Shown piece by piece: positions 1-8,304 of a DNA stretch of 35,772 bases; position 1 is the stretch's first letter; every line of letters begins with the position of its first letter. This DNA is from Oscillospiraceae bacterium (GTDB taxonomy: Bacteria > Bacillota > Clostridia > Oscillospirales > Ruminococcaceae): positions 1-35,772 of the forward strand of contig SVMZ01000032.1 in NCBI GenBank assembly GCA_015067185.1. The letters run 5' to 3'. The translations under genes and the position numbers were made by a program. The notes beneath the pieces were generated by a model. It saw only the letters and a list, made by a program, of their open reading frames with translations. It did no database searches and was not told where the DNA came from.

Positions 1-524
1 TCTATGCCGACCTGATCAAAAATGATATCACCGTCATCTGCGCCCACACCAATCTGGATTTTGCGGCAGGCGGCATTAACGATGCACTGGCTCAGCGGTT
101 AAAACTTCAGAATATCCGCCACTTTGATATGATGACCGACACCCTCTCCCTCGGCAGGATCGGTGCGCTTTCCTCTCCCACGAACCCTGAGGATTTCGCA
201 CTTTTTGTCAAAACTACGCTTGGCTGCGGCGGTCTCTCTTATGTGGACGGCGGCAAACCCATCACCACTGTGGCAGTCAGCGGCGGCCACCTCTCCACTA
301 CACCGGCTAAGGCGCTCTCCCTTGGCTGCGATGCCCTTGTCAGCAGTGAAGTCAAGCACAGCGATTTTCTGGATGCCCGCGATATGGGGCTCACCCTGAT
401 CGATGCGGGACATTTTCCCACCGAAGCGGTGATCCTCCCCCTTTTACAGCAAATTCTCTCCGACAAATTCCCGGACACGGAGTTTCTCCTGTCCGCTGTC
501 AAAAACCCGATTCACTACATCTGA
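1..524 (+). CDS. Nif3-like dinuclear metal centre protein (C-terminal part)
   Basis: The reading frame is open from base 3 and has no start inside the window, so this is the C-terminal 173 residues of a gene that begins upstream. Two family hallmarks are visible: HTNLD at visible residues 15-19, and GHFPTE at residues 136-141. The histidines and the glutamate of these motifs are metal ligands in NIF3/YqfO proteins. The family is often annotated as GTP cyclohydrolase 1 type 2 homolog, but its cellular role is unsettled. In many Bacillota it lies next to the tRNA methyltransferase trmK, which could lie just off the left edge (inference). The following rqcH gene starts 21 bases after the stop, so the two are probably co-transcribed. 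Family assignment is firm; function is not. Confidence 0.9.
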   Translation, partial: YADLIKNDITVICAHTNLDFAAGGINDALAQRLKLQNIRHFDMMTDTLSLGRIGALSSPTNPEDFALFVKTTLGCGGLSYVDGGKPITTVAVSGGHLSTTPAKALSLGCDALVSSEVKHSDFLDARDMGLTLIDAGHFPTEAVILPLLQQILSDKFPDTEFLLSAVKNPIHYI

Positions 525-545
525 TTTTACAGGAGATTTTATTTT

Positions 546-2348
546 ATGGCTTTAGACGGCGCTTTACTCAGCGTTATCATAAAAGAACTTTCGGCTGTTG
601 CCATCGGAAGCAGAGTGGAAAAGATCTACCAACCCTCTCAGGAGGAGCTGGTCATTGCCCTCCGTCTTCCTCAGTATACCGAACCCTATGGCAATGCCGT
701 CAAACTGCTGCTCTGCTCAGGAGCCAACAGTCCCCGTATCCATTTTACCAAAAGCTCCATCGAAAACCCGAAAGTTCCTCCCATGCTCTGCATGCTGCTG
801 CGCAAACGCATCGGTGCCGCAAAGCTGGTGGGGATCCGTCAGCTTGGGCTGGACCGGGCCGTCTTCTTCGATTTTGATGCCACCGATGAACTGGGCGATC
901 CCTCTCCCGTAACCATTGCGGTGGAACTGATGGGAAGGCACACCAACATCATTGCCATCAACAAGGACAACACCGTCATCGATGCTGTCCGCAGAATCAC
1001 CGGTGAGACCTCTTCTGTCAGACAGATCCTTCCCGGCATTCTCTATGAACTTCCCCCTTCTCAGGATAAACTGGATCCTCGTACCCTTTCCGGCAGTGAG
1101 CTGGCTGACCGCCTTCTCTCCGAACATCCCGATTCCCAGCTGCAGAAACGAATCATCTCCACCGTGGAAGGTCTCTCTCCCCTGCTCTGCCGCGAGCTTG
1201 CCTTTATCGCAGGCGGCAGCACCGATTGCTGTGTCTGTGATATTGATGCTGCAGGACGGTTCCGCCTTGCCGAACAACTGGATAAAATCCGCGCTCTGCT
1301 CGGTGCAGAAACGGTGCCCTGTTACATGACACTGAATGAGGACGGACGCCCTCTCGATTATTCTTTTATCCCCATCAGGCAGTATGGGGATCTGGCATCT
1401 ATCCGTGAATATCCTACCTGCTCCGCTTTGTTCGATGATTTTTACCGTGAACGCGGCGCCTCAGACAGAATGAAACAGCGCTCTCACGAGCTGCTCCGTC
1501 ATGTCACCAACATCTCCGAGCGCATTGCCCGAAAACTGGGGAACCAGCGTCTGGAGCTGGAACAGAGCCGTGACCGCGATGAGCTTCGTGTCTGCGGCGA
1601 TATTCTCAACGCCAATCTCTATCGTCTTGAAAAAGGCATGATCAGCTGTGAACTGGAAAATTTCTATGCCGAAGGCTGCCCCATCATCAAAATCAAGCTG
1701 GATCCCGCACTGACCCCTGTACAGAATGCGCAGAAATATTACTCCGAATACCGCAAGGCCTGCACCGCAGAGAAAAAGCTCTCCGAACTGATCGCCTCGG
1801 GAGAAGAGGATGCCGCCTACATTGACTCGGTTCTCGGTCTCATCACCCGTGCCCGCACCGAGACAGAACTTAACTCTATCCGCGACGAGCTGATACAGCA
1901 GGGCTTTGTCAAGGCAAGAGGCACACAGCGCATCAAAAACGGCAAGAACCTCAAGGACAAAAAGCCCGAAAAGCTTGCTCCTCTCAGATATCGCTCCTCC
2001 GACGGGTTTGAGATTGTCTCAGGACGCAACAACCTGCAGAACGATCAGCTCACCCTCAAACAAAGCCGCCCCTGGGATATCTGGTTCCACACCCAGAAGA
2101 TTGCAGGTTCTCACACCATTATCATCACAAACGGCGAGCAGGTACCCAACCGCACACTGGAGGAGGCTGCCATCATCGCCGCTTACAACTCCAACGCACG
2201 TGAATCCACCAAAGTTCCCGTGGATTACACTATCGTAAAGAATGTGAAAAAGCCAGGCGGCGCCAAGCCGGGTATGGTGATCTACGAGACCTACCAGACC
2301 GCCATTGTCACCCCCGACGGTGCTCTGGTGGAGAGTCTGATGGTTTAA
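546..2348 (+). CDS. rqcH: RqcH / NFACT-family ribosome quality control protein
   Basis: The 600-residue product has the NFACT architecture: an N-terminal NFACT-N domain (about residues 1-200), a helical and coiled-coil middle (about 260-440) and a C-terminal NFACT-R domain containing the SRPWDIWFHTQ and GSHTIII motifs. In the N domain, PPMLCMLLRKRI (78-89) and LGLDR (100-104) are conserved; the Asp-Arg pair matches the DR motif that RqcH uses for alanyl-tRNA work. RqcH binds stalled 50S-peptidyl-tRNA complexes and adds C-terminal alanine tails that mark the nascent chain for ClpXP. Older annotations call it fibronectin-binding protein. The start is ATG with AGGAG 10 bases upstream. clpP and clpX lie in the same window at 26124-28039. 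Confidence 0.95.
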   Translation: MALDGALLSVIIKELSAVAIGSRVEKIYQPSQEELVIALRLPQYTEPYGNAVKLLLCSGANSPRIHFTKSSIENPKVPPMLCMLLRKRIGAAKLVGIRQLGLDRAVFFDFDATDELGDPSPVTIAVELMGRHTNIIAINKDNTVIDAVRRITGETSSVRQILPGILYELPPSQDKLDPRTLSGSELADRLLSEHPDSQLQKRIISTVEGLSPLLCRELAFIAGGSTDCCVCDIDAAGRFRLAEQLDKIRALLGAETVPCYMTLNEDGRPLDYSFIPIRQYGDLASIREYPTCSALFDDFYRERGASDRMKQRSHELLRHVTNISERIARKLGNQRLELEQSRDRDELRVCGDILNANLYRLEKGMISCELENFYAEGCPIIKIKLDPALTPVQNAQKYYSEYRKACTAEKKLSELIASGEEDAAYIDSVLGLITRARTETELNSIRDELIQQGFVKARGTQRIKNGKNLKDKKPEKLAPLRYRSSDGFEIVSGRNNLQNDQLTLKQSRPWDIWFHTQKIAGSHTIIITNGEQVPNRTLEEAAIIAAYNSNARESTKVPVDYTIVKNVKKPGGAKPGMVIYETYQTAIVTPDGALVESLMV

Positions 2349-2422
2349 AGGCAGTTCTTTTCCTCACCCCAATCTCTGCTGCGGCACCGTTAAAATGAAT
2401 ATCAAAACAATATATGTCAAAA

Positions 2423-2466
2423 AGGCAGCCGTTGGTAAAATACCATCCGGCTGCCTCTGTTTTTTT
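2423..2466 (+). terminator. Rho-independent terminator after rqcH, probably bidirectional
   Basis: Arms AGGCAGCCG (2423-2431) and CGGCTGCCT (2448-2456) pair perfectly, and an inner TGGTA/TACCA pair (2433-2437 with 2441-2445) extends the hairpin. A run of Ts follows at 2460-2466. On the minus strand the same stem is followed by TTTT, so it can also end the convergent rsgA transcript. Confidence 0.9.
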
Positions 2467-2519
2467 ACGATCCGCGCTGCTTTTTTCTATTCACAGCAAA
2501 TCCACACCTGTGATGATTC

Positions 2520-3575
2520 TCACTCTTCCCTGAACTTTCTGGCAGCTGCTTTCTTTTGTTTGTTTATTTTTGCAATATTTTTGTTTCTCTGCTGCTTTTG
2601 CCGCAAAAACGCTTCCTTGTCATCCGAATACTTTGCTTCTCCCTTGAGTCTGATATAGCTTTCCCAGCGTTCCCGGGAAAGTTTTCCGCTGGAGAGGGCT
2701 TCTTTTATTGCGCAGCCCGGTTCGGTTTGATGCTTACAATCACGAAATTTGCAGCCGCCTAAAAATCTTTCCACATCCTGGAAGGCTTCGCCGAGTCCTT
2801 CGGAAATATCCCACATGCCAAGCTCACGCATTCCGGGGGTATCAATGATCATGGCCCCATTTTTCAACATAATAAGCTGCCTGTGCGTTGTTGTATGCCG
2901 CCCCCGACCGTCCTCTTCGCGAATGGCGCTGACATTCATCATCTCTTCACCAGCCAATGCATTAACAAGACTGGATTTTCCAACGCCGGAGGAACCCAAA
3001 AAAACAATTGTTTTTCCCGGTTTCACATAATCAGCCAACAGTTCCAATCCCAATCCGCTCTTCGCGCTGACTGCATATACGGGAACCCCTGCCGCTGTTT
3101 TCTGCACAGCCTGGATGTAGTCGGTTTGATTCTCCAATAAATCCGCTTTTGTCAATATCACAACCGGCAGGGCACCCGATTGCCATCCCAATGTAAGATA
3201 TCGCTCCAACCGTTTAATATTAAAATTCTGATTCAACGACTGTATGATGAACACATAATCAAAATTTGATGCCACCGCCTGTTCTCCCCGTCCGGGTGTG
3301 GGATCCCTTCTTGAGAAAAATGTCTTCCGCGGCAACGTACCGACAATAAGGCTATCGCCGGCAGGGTTATAATTTATCAGCACAAAATCGCCTGTCGTCG
3401 GAAAATCTTCCCCTTCAACAAAATATTCCTTTTTCTTCAGCTTGCCGGATATCTCTCCATATTCACATACCAGCTCATACCGTTCTCTATGAACTGCAGT
3501 TACTCTTGCCGGAAGCTCTTCTGCATTCTCCGGCATCATTTGCGGCATAAAACCATATTTTTGTAAATTTAACAT
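2520..3575 (-). CDS. rsgA: Ribosome small-subunit-dependent GTPase A
   Basis: This 351-residue protein is RsgA (YjeQ/YloQ), a circularly permuted GTPase that acts in late 30S maturation. It has an N-terminal OB-like domain (about 20-90). The G4 motif TKADLL (142-147) comes before the P-loop GSSGVGKS (194-201) and DTPG (245-248). A C-terminal zinc site is formed by C275, C280, H282 and C288. The lysine/arginine-rich tail (about 325-351) fits RNA contact. It is longer than B. subtilis CpgA (about 300) and closer to the E. coli form. The start is ATG with GGAGGA about 11 bases upstream. A TATAAT lies on the minus strand at 3617-3622, but no good -35 element is seen with it. An upstream overlapping small ORF is listed separately. 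Confidence 0.95.
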   Translation of the reverse strand: MLNLQKYGFMPQMMPENAEELPARVTAVHRERYELVCEYGEISGKLKKKEYFVEGEDFPTTGDFVLINYNPAGDSLIVGTLPRKTFFSRRDPTPGRGEQAVASNFDYVFIIQSLNQNFNIKRLERYLTLGWQSGALPVVILTKADLLENQTDYIQAVQKTAAGVPVYAVSAKSGLGLELLADYVKPGKTIVFLGSSGVGKSSLVNALAGEEMMNVSAIREEDGRGRHTTTHRQLIMLKNGAMIIDTPGMRELGMWDISEGLGEAFQDVERFLGGCKFRDCKHQTEPGCAIKEALSSGKLSRERWESYIRLKGEAKYSDDKEAFLRQKQQRNKNIAKINKQKKAAARKFREE

Positions 3576-3636
3576 TTAAGCTTTTTTCCTCCGTTGTTGT
3601 TTCTCTGTTTTTTTCAATTATATCCGCTCTTTCCAT
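3487..3636 (-). other. Small ORF with strong RBS overlapping the rsgA start out of frame
   Basis: ATG at 3636 is preceded by AAAGGAG with a 9-base spacer, which is better placed than the RBS of rsgA itself. The ORF is 49 codons (beginning MERADIIEKN), runs through the rsgA start at 3575 in another frame and stops at 3487. No homology is recognised. It could be an upstream ORF that affects rsgA initiation. It may also be untranslated, because a TATAAT (3617-3622) inside it could be the rsgA -10 element. Confidence 0.3.
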
Positions 3637-3737
3637 TTACAACATCTCCTTTCCTGTAATTGGTGCCTGAAAATGGGCGCAAAAATACCGCAGAAAGCAA
3701 CCCTTTTTGTGGGTACTCTCTACGGCTGATTAAAGCA

Positions 3738-3764
3738 TAAAAATAACACACCCTTTGAGTGTGC
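3738..3764 (-). terminator. Terminator of the orphan minus-strand unit
   Basis: On the minus strand CACACTC (3763-3757) pairs with GGGTGTG (3753-3747) around a 3-base AAA loop, a 7-bp stem with one T-G pair. It is followed by TTATTTTTA. It lies upstream of rsgA and downstream of the promoter at 3944-3972. Confidence 0.75.
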
Positions 3765-3863
3765 TACAACCGAAAGTTATAGTATTCACGAAAGGTCACT
3801 TAAAACGGCACAACAACCAAGAGGAGTGTATCCCCAACCATTGTCTGCGCCACATATTCCATT

Positions 3864-3896
3864 TTACGGCTCAATTACCTCATAAAATACAGTCAT
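3864..3896 (-). CDS. 10-codon ORF in an independent small transcription unit
   Basis: ATG at 3896 has AAAGGAG exactly 8 bases upstream and encodes MTVFYEVIEP followed by TAA. It sits in its own unit, with promoter at 3944-3972 and terminator at 3738-3764, giving a transcript of about 200 bases. Past the stop the same frame stays open for 25 more codons (NGICGADNGWGYTPLGCC and on) before TGA. The unit could therefore be a broken small protein gene, a true micro-ORF, or a small RNA with an incidental ORF. No family is recognised. Confidence 0.35.
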   Translation of the reverse strand: MTVFYEVIEP

Positions 3897-3943
3897 CTTG
3901 TTTTCTCCTTTCGCTCCTGCTTTCACAGGATTATTTTGGTATG

Positions 3944-3972
3944 ATTATAGCACATCTCCCCCAACAATACAA
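3944..3972 (-). promoter_or_regulatory. Sigma-A-type promoter of the orphan minus-strand unit
   Basis: On the minus strand TTGTAT (3972-3967) and a perfect TATAAT (3949-3944) are separated by 17 bases. Transcription would start near 3937. It lies directly behind the terminator of the methyltransferase operon, so the unit has its own promoter. Confidence 0.75.
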
Positions 3973-3982
3973 GCTTTTTCCT

Positions 3983-4038
3983 GAAAAATACAGGATTGGA
4001 AATGCGGCAATAACATACACACGGCATCTCCAACCCTG
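3983..4038 (-). terminator. Terminator of the yerC-methyltransferase operon
   Basis: On the minus strand a 15-bp stem (4038-4024 with 4005-3991), containing two G-T pairs, closes an 18-base loop and is followed by TATTTTTCAG. It lies 44 bases after the methyltransferase stop codon. Confidence 0.85.
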
Positions 4039-4081
4039 TAATAATCCATTTTCTGTCCGTAAGAGCTTTTCGCCCATTCCG

Positions 4082-4825
4082 TTATTTTTTCACCGCGGCA
4101 TAAACCACCCGTTGAGAATCCTCTCTGGGAGGGTCAAAAGAATCCTCGTGGAAACAGTGTATCTCCCCAAAGCCGTACTCTGTCAGCGTTTCGCGCCAGA
4201 ATGCATCACTGTAGGCACGTTCGGCAATATTCTCGCTGCTGCGGAAGTAGGCACCGTCCACGTTTTCAAACAGATCCAGCTCCATGTTCACGATGTCTGT
4301 CTGCGGATCATAGCTGTTCTGCCAGACACAGTAGACCTCGTCATAATCGTAGACAAAAACATTGTTGCCCAGCACCTCCCGGTGCTTATACTGTGTGTTG
4401 ACATCAAAGACAAACACACCGCCCGGCTCGGTAAACAGTGCAACTCTCTCAATGGTCTTTTTCACCAGCTTCTCATCGGTGATGTGGTTGAGGCTGTCCA
4501 GCGCACAGACCGCTGCCTCAATGGTTCCGTAGAGATCCAGCTCCGGCATATCCTGACACAGCGGCAGAATATCCAAACCAGTCTCAATCTTCTTTTTCAG
4601 CAGCTCGGTCAGCATCTCGCAGGAGCCGTCCACTGCGATTACATCAAAACCCTTTTTTGCCAGTTCCACCGAGAGACTTCCCGTTCCGCAGGCCAGATCA
4701 AGCAGCAACCCGGCATTTGGATTATAACGTTTAATAAGCCGCTCGAAATAATCCGCGCGGCTTTGGTAGGATATATCTCCGGTCAACAGATCGTAAAATG
4801 TTGCAAGGCTGTTATATCCGCTCAT
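4082..4825 (-). CDS. Class I SAM-dependent methyltransferase
   Basis: The 247-residue protein is a Rossmann-fold methyltransferase. Motif I, LLDLACGTGSLSVELA, lies near residues 41-56, followed by VIAVDGS with the acidic residue that binds the ribose of SAM. CQDMPELDL and AVCALDSLNHI follow as motifs II and III. No motif identifies the substrate. The start is ATG with GGGAG 7 bases upstream, and it begins 12 bases after the stop of the TrpR-like gene at 4838-5149. The two form a minus-strand operon that ends in the strong terminator at 3983-4038. Most relatives of this type are annotated only as class I SAM methyltransferases. Confidence 0.9.
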   Translation of the reverse strand: MSGYNSLATFYDLLTGDISYQSRADYFERLIKRYNPNAGLLLDLACGTGSLSVELAKKGFDVIAVDGSCEMLTELLKKKIETGLDILPLCQDMPELDLYGTIEAAVCALDSLNHITDEKLVKKTIERVALFTEPGGVFVFDVNTQYKHREVLGNNVFVYDYDEVYCVWQNSYDPQTDIVNMELDLFENVDGAYFRSSENIAERAYSDAFWRETLTEYGFGEIHCFHEDSFDPPREDSQRVVYAAVKK

Positions 4826-4837
4826 CTGTTTCTCCCG

Positions 4838-5149
4838 TTATTCTTCGTTGTTTTCCTGTTCATCCTGTTCCAGTCTGTCAAACACAATGCGGTATCCGTC
4901 GCATCCGTAGTTGAGGGAACGGTTGACACGGCTGATGGTTGCGGTGCTGGCACCGGTTTCCTGAACGATGTCGCTGTATACACGGCGGCTGTCCAGCATT
5001 TTTGCTACATGAAGGCGCTGAGAAAGAGCCTTCAGTTCCGGAACTGTGCAGAGATCTTCAAAAAAATCGTAACATTCCTCTACGGTTTCCAGCTTTAAGA
5101 TAACCTTAAATAAAAAATCCAGATTTTTATCCTTGAGCTTGTTGTTCAT
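4838..5149 (-). CDS. YerC/YecD-family TrpR-like DNA-binding protein
   Basis: This 103-residue protein belongs to the TrpR superfamily as the YerC/YecD type. The middle holds the family core: FFEDLCTVPELKALSQRL (about 28-45), then the helix-turn-helix region with YSDIVQETGASTATISRVNR, whose ATISR segment is the recognition helix, and NYGCDGY. It lacks the features needed to claim tryptophan as its ligand, and the role of this family is poorly known. AAAGGA lies about 10 bases upstream of the ATG. It leads a two-gene operon with the methyltransferase, read from a TTGACT-17-TACAAT promoter. Two tandem CTTTAATACT repeats sit at the start of the transcript and may be its own operator (inference). 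Confidence 0.92.
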   Translation of the reverse strand: MNNKLKDKNLDFLFKVILKLETVEECYDFFEDLCTVPELKALSQRLHVAKMLDSRRVYSDIVQETGASTATISRVNRSLNYGCDGYRIVFDRLEQDEQENNEE

Positions 5150-5229
5150 AAGATATTATCCTTTCCGCATCGAAGACTCACTATATCAGTATTTTCTTCG
5201 TAACTAATACTTATCCCATTATTTTCACA

Positions 5230-5255
5230 CTTTAATACTCTAAATCTTTAATACT
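5230..5255. repeat. Two direct CTTTAATACT repeats at the yerC transcription start
   Basis: The 10-base word CTTTAATACT occurs at 5230-5239 and 5246-5255, a period of 16 bases. The repeats lie just downstream of the -10 element of the minus-strand promoter, where a repressor would block initiation. A related AGTATT lies nearby at about 5187. It is a candidate operator for the TrpR-like protein; this is inference. Confidence 0.5.
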
Positions 5256-5284
5256 ATTGTACCTTCTCCTTCTGTAAAAGTCAA
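5256..5284 (-). promoter_or_regulatory. Promoter of the yerC-methyltransferase operon
   Basis: On the minus strand TTGACT (5284-5279) and TACAAT (5261-5256) are 17 bases apart, placing the start near 5249 and giving a leader of about 100 bases. It diverges from the promoter at 5353-5381. Confidence 0.8.
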
Positions 5285-5352
5285 GTCTAAATCGGCAGAT
5301 ATTCTGTATTTTATTTCTCTCCTCTTTCTCCCCCAAAAACACCATGAAAGAT

Positions 5353-5381
5353 TTGACAAATCTCCTGGATTGTGGTATGCT
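5353..5381 (+). promoter_or_regulatory. Promoter of the GyrI-like gene
   Basis: A perfect TTGACA (5353-5358) and TATGCT (5376-5381) are separated by 17 bases. The leader is about 75 bases long. The in-frame ATG at 5372 lies inside this promoter, which supports the later start at 5465. Confidence 0.8.
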
Positions 5382-5464
5382 CTTATAAAGAACATTTGTT
5401 TCCGCTGTTGTTTGGATATTGCCTCGGTGACATACAATCCAATTCAAATTTGGAGGCCTCCTAT

Positions 5465-5950
5465 ATGTCAGTTAAAATTTTAGAGATAAAAAAAGAAAAT
5501 AGTCCTGCTGCACGGTTCATTGGAAAGAAATACAACACGGCTCCCAATTGGGGAGAATGGTGGCAAAACGATTGGTTTTCAATCTTAGAGAAAAACAAAC
5601 GTCTTCCAATAAACGATGATGCCTATATCGGAGCTGTCCATATTGCAGCCGGTGCACCCGAACATTGGATTGGCATGTTCTTTCCGATAAATACAACTGT
5701 TCCCGATGGCTTTGAGTATATAGACATTGCCCCTACGGAATATGCCGTATGCTATTTGTATGATAAGGAAAACAGTCCTGATTTCTACACAATGGATACA
5801 CATAATATGTGTTTGGAAGAATTAAAAAAGCTTGGATTAAAACACAGAGAAGATGACTGGTGCTTTGAACGGTATCATTGTCCGAGATTTACAGCAGCCG
5901 ATGAAAATGGTAATGTTATTTTAGACTACGCTATCTCTATCGAAGTTTGA
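5465..5950 (+). CDS. GyrI-like small-molecule-binding domain protein
   Basis: The 161-residue product looks like a stand-alone GyrI-like/AraC effector-binding domain: an N-terminal strand (VKILEIKKENSPAARFIGKKY), a conserved tryptophan-rich turn (NWGEWWQNDWF), the repeated strand-turn PDGFEYIDIAPTEYAVCYL, and a C-terminal strand ending in ISIEV. Such domains bind hydrophobic or drug-like compounds as parts of transcription factors or alone. No DNA-binding domain is present. The start at 5465 is chosen because GGAGG lies 7 bases upstream and the promoter overlaps the earlier in-frame ATG. The gene is clearly richer in A and T than its neighbours and is followed by gene-free DNA, which suggests acquisition by transfer. 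The ligand is unknown. Confidence 0.75.
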   Translation: MSVKILEIKKENSPAARFIGKKYNTAPNWGEWWQNDWFSILEKNKRLPINDDAYIGAVHIAAGAPEHWIGMFFPINTTVPDGFEYIDIAPTEYAVCYLYDKENSPDFYTMDTHNMCLEELKKLGLKHREDDWCFERYHCPRFTAADENGNVILDYAISIEV

Positions 5951-6265
5951 ATCCATTTCAATTCCACACCCCTGACGGAAAAGCAACTCACTGCAGGGTT
6001 AGTATAGAAAAAGATAAATTTATTTTTCCATGAGTATCCTGCGAAGATATGCCCAAGAGTAATACTCGAACAGTTTACAGGATGCAGGATATAAAGAAAA
6101 ACTACAAACAGTTCTTTCCTTCCAAAAGCATTTTATGTCATCTTAGTGTCGGCCCCGTCAACAGAGAAAAAACGGCAGTACTGAACCGTTCCAAACCGAA
6201 AAATTAATCTACTCTCTGAATTAAAAGGTATTTTAAACGATTTTGTTTCTTTTTTTCCTCAGTAG
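5951..6265. other. Gene-free AT-rich spacer, probably remnant DNA
   Basis: No convincing gene is seen. A 52-codon ORF starts at 6049 (MPKSNTRTVY) but has no ribosome binding site and no recognisable family. Two inverted pairs occur: TATCCTGC (6035-6042) with GCAGGATA (6084-6091), and GAGTAT (6032-6037) with ATACTC (6062-6067); they share bases and cannot form together. No T-run follows them. No insertion sequence ends or target duplications were found. Confidence 0.45.
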
Positions 6266-6274
6266 TGTTATACT
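6266..6274 (+). promoter_or_regulatory. Extended -10 promoter of uvrBA
   Basis: TGTTATACT is an extended -10 element (TGN plus TATACT at 6269-6274). The best -35 match, TTGTTT at 6243-6248, is 20 bases away and too distant, so the extended -10 probably carries recognition. No LexA box of the GAAC-N4-GTTC type was found. Confidence 0.5.
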
Positions 6275-6320
6275 ATATAGGTGAGTGTTTTCACAACAAT
6301 CGAAAGGACGGTGCATCGCC

Positions 6321-8291
6321 GTGGATCACTTTAAACTTGTCTCCCCCTATAAACCAACCGGCGATCAGCCGCAAGCCATTGATAAACTGGTGGAGGGCAT
6401 CCTCTCCGGCTCAAAGGATCTGACTCTGAAGGGTGTCACCGGCTCCGGCAAAACCTTTACCATGGCAAACGTGATTGAAAGGGTCAACCGTCCCACCATC
6501 GTCCTCTCCCACAACAAAACACTGGCAGCCCAGCTCTGCACCGAATTTCGCGAGTTTTTCCCCGAAAACGCAGTGGAATACTTTGTATCCTACTACGATT
6601 ATTATCAGCCGGAGGCGTACATCGTCAACACCGGCACCTATATAGAAAAAGACAGCTCCATCAACGACGAAATCGAGCGTCTGCGCCATTCGGCAACCTC
6701 CGCTCTGTCGGAACGGCGCGATGTCATCATTGTGGCCAGTGTCTCCTGTATCTACAGCCTCGGCGACCCGGAGGAATACCAGAACATGGTTGTCTCCCTC
6801 CGTCCCGGTATGGAGATGGAACGGGATGAACTGCTTCGCCGCCTTGTCTTCATCCAATATGAACGCAACGACGTAGGCTTTGACCGCAACACCTTCCGCG
6901 TTCGCGGCGATGTGGTGGAGATCTTCCCCCCCTACGCCAATGACGTAGTGGTCCGCGTCGAATTTTTCGGCGATGAAATTGACCGCATCTCCGAAATCAA
7001 CGTGATCACTGGTGAGGTTTTGCGGACACTGCAGCACATCGCCATCTATCCCGCCTCCCACTATGTGGTCTCCAAAGACAAGCGGGATGCCGCCATCTCT
7101 GAAATCTATGCCGAGATGGAGGAGCGGGAGAAATATTTTCTTGAAAACGGCAAGCTGATCGAAGCACAGCGCATCCGCGAACGTACCCTTCATGATATCG
7201 AAATGCTTACGGAAATGGGCTTTGTCAAAGGCGTGGAAAACTACTCCCGCGTGCTTTCGGGACGTGCTCCCGGCAGTACCCCCTATACACTGATGGACTA
7301 CCTGCCCGATGACTTTTTAATGTTCATCGATGAATCCCATGTCACCCTGCCTCAGGTCAGGGGTATGTCCGGCGGCGACAGCGCCAGAAAGAAAAACCTC
7401 ATCGATTATGGCTTCCGCCTACCCTCTGCCTACGACAACCGTCCGCTGAATTACGATGAATTTTTGGAACACCTTAACCAAACCATCTATGTCAGTGCCA
7501 CCCCCGGTGAATACGAATGCAGCAAGAGCGATGCCGTAGTGGAACAGATCATCCGTCCCACCGGCCTGCTGGATCCCTTGATCGATGTTCGCCCGGTTGA
7601 AGGACAGATCGACGATCTGCTCTCCGAGATCAACCTCCGTGCCGAAAAAAAGGAACGTGTTCTCGTCACTACCCTTACCAAAAAGATGGCGGAAGACCTG
7701 ACAGGCTATCTGGAGGATATGGGCGTGAAGGTGCGCTACATGCACCACGACATAAATACCATGGAACGCATGGAGATCATCCGTGACCTTCGCGAAGGTG
7801 AATTTGATGTACTTGTGGGCATCAACCTGCTGCGCGAAGGATTGGATATCCCCGAAGTCTCCCTTGTCGCCATTATTGATGCCGATAAAGAAGGCTTCCT
7901 CCGTTCCGAGACTTCGCTGATACAGACCATCGGCCGCGCCGCACGAAACGCCAACGGAAAGGTCATTATGTATGCCGATTCGGTGACACAATCCATGGAA
8001 AATGCCATCTATGAGACCCAGCGCCGCCGTGAGATCCAGCAGAAATACAACGAAGAACACGGCATCATTCCTCAGACCATTGTCAAGAGCGTACGCGGTA
8101 TTATTGAGATCTCCACTGCGGAAAACACCGAGAAAAAGGCTCCCGGCAAGCGCAAAAAGATGAGCGCTCAAGAACGTGAGGAACTGATCCGTAAACTGAC
8201 AACCGAAATGAAAAATGCCGCCAAGATTCTGGAATTTGAGCATGCGGCATACCTCAGAGACAAGATCAAGAAACTGATGGAAGAAAGATAA
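6321..8291 (+). CDS. uvrB: Excinuclease ABC subunit B
   Basis: UvrB is the helicase-like damage-verification subunit of nucleotide excision repair. With the GTG start at 6321 the product is 656 residues, close to the usual 660. An alternative in-frame GTG at 6285 would add 12 residues unlike the family, and AAAGGA at 6303-6308 lies between the two starts. The product begins [17 protein letters not shown]. Visible motifs are Walker A GVTGSGKT (38-45), the beta-hairpin [11 protein letters not shown], the DEAD-like [14 protein letters not shown], helicase motifs with [14 protein letters not shown] and QTIGRAARN, and a C-terminal UVR motif ending [12 protein letters not shown] that contacts UvrC. 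uvrA follows 13 bases later, so the pair is one operon. Confidence 0.97.
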   Translation: MDHFKLVSPYKPTGDQPQAIDKLVEGILSGSKDLTLKGVTGSGKTFTMANVIERVNRPTIVLSHNKTLAAQLCTEFREFFPENAVEYFVSYYDYYQPEAYIVNTGTYIEKDSSINDEIERLRHSATSALSERRDVIIVASVSCIYSLGDPEEYQNMVVSLRPGMEMERDELLRRLVFIQYERNDVGFDRNTFRVRGDVVEIFPPYANDVVVRVEFFGDEIDRISEINVITGEVLRTLQHIAIYPASHYVVSKDKRDAAISEIYAEMEEREKYFLENGKLIEAQRIRERTLHDIEMLTEMGFVKGVENYSRVLSGRAPGSTPYTLMDYLPDDFLMFIDESHVTLPQVRGMSGGDSARKKNLIDYGFRLPSAYDNRPLNYDEFLEHLNQTIYVSATPGEYECSKSDAVVEQIIRPTGLLDPLIDVRPVEGQIDDLLSEINLRAEKKERVLVTTLTKKMAEDLTGYLEDMGVKVRYMHHDINTMERMEIIRDLREGEFDVLVGINLLREGLDIPEVSLVAIIDADKEGFLRSETSLIQTIGRAARNANGKVIMYADSVTQSMENAIYETQRRREIQQKYNEEHGIIPQTIVKSVRGIIEISTAENTEKKAPGKRKKMSAQEREELIRKLTTEMKNAAKILEFEHAAYLRDKIKKLMEER

Positions 8292-8304
8292 GAGGAAGAT
8301 AACA

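Noticed and set aside
3755-5098. A 447-codon plus-strand frame across the methyltransferase and yerC genes
   Set aside because: It is the antisense of two well-supported minus-strand genes with RBSs, a promoter and a terminator; its protein resembles no family.
6183-6191. GAAC-C-GTTC palindrome upstream of uvrB as a LexA box
   Set aside because: LexA/DinR boxes of Bacillota need four bases between GAAC and GTTC; only one is present, and it lies 75 bases from the -10.
5951-6265. Insertion sequence remnant
   Set aside because: No terminal inverted repeats, target duplication or recognisable transposase fragment was found in either strand.
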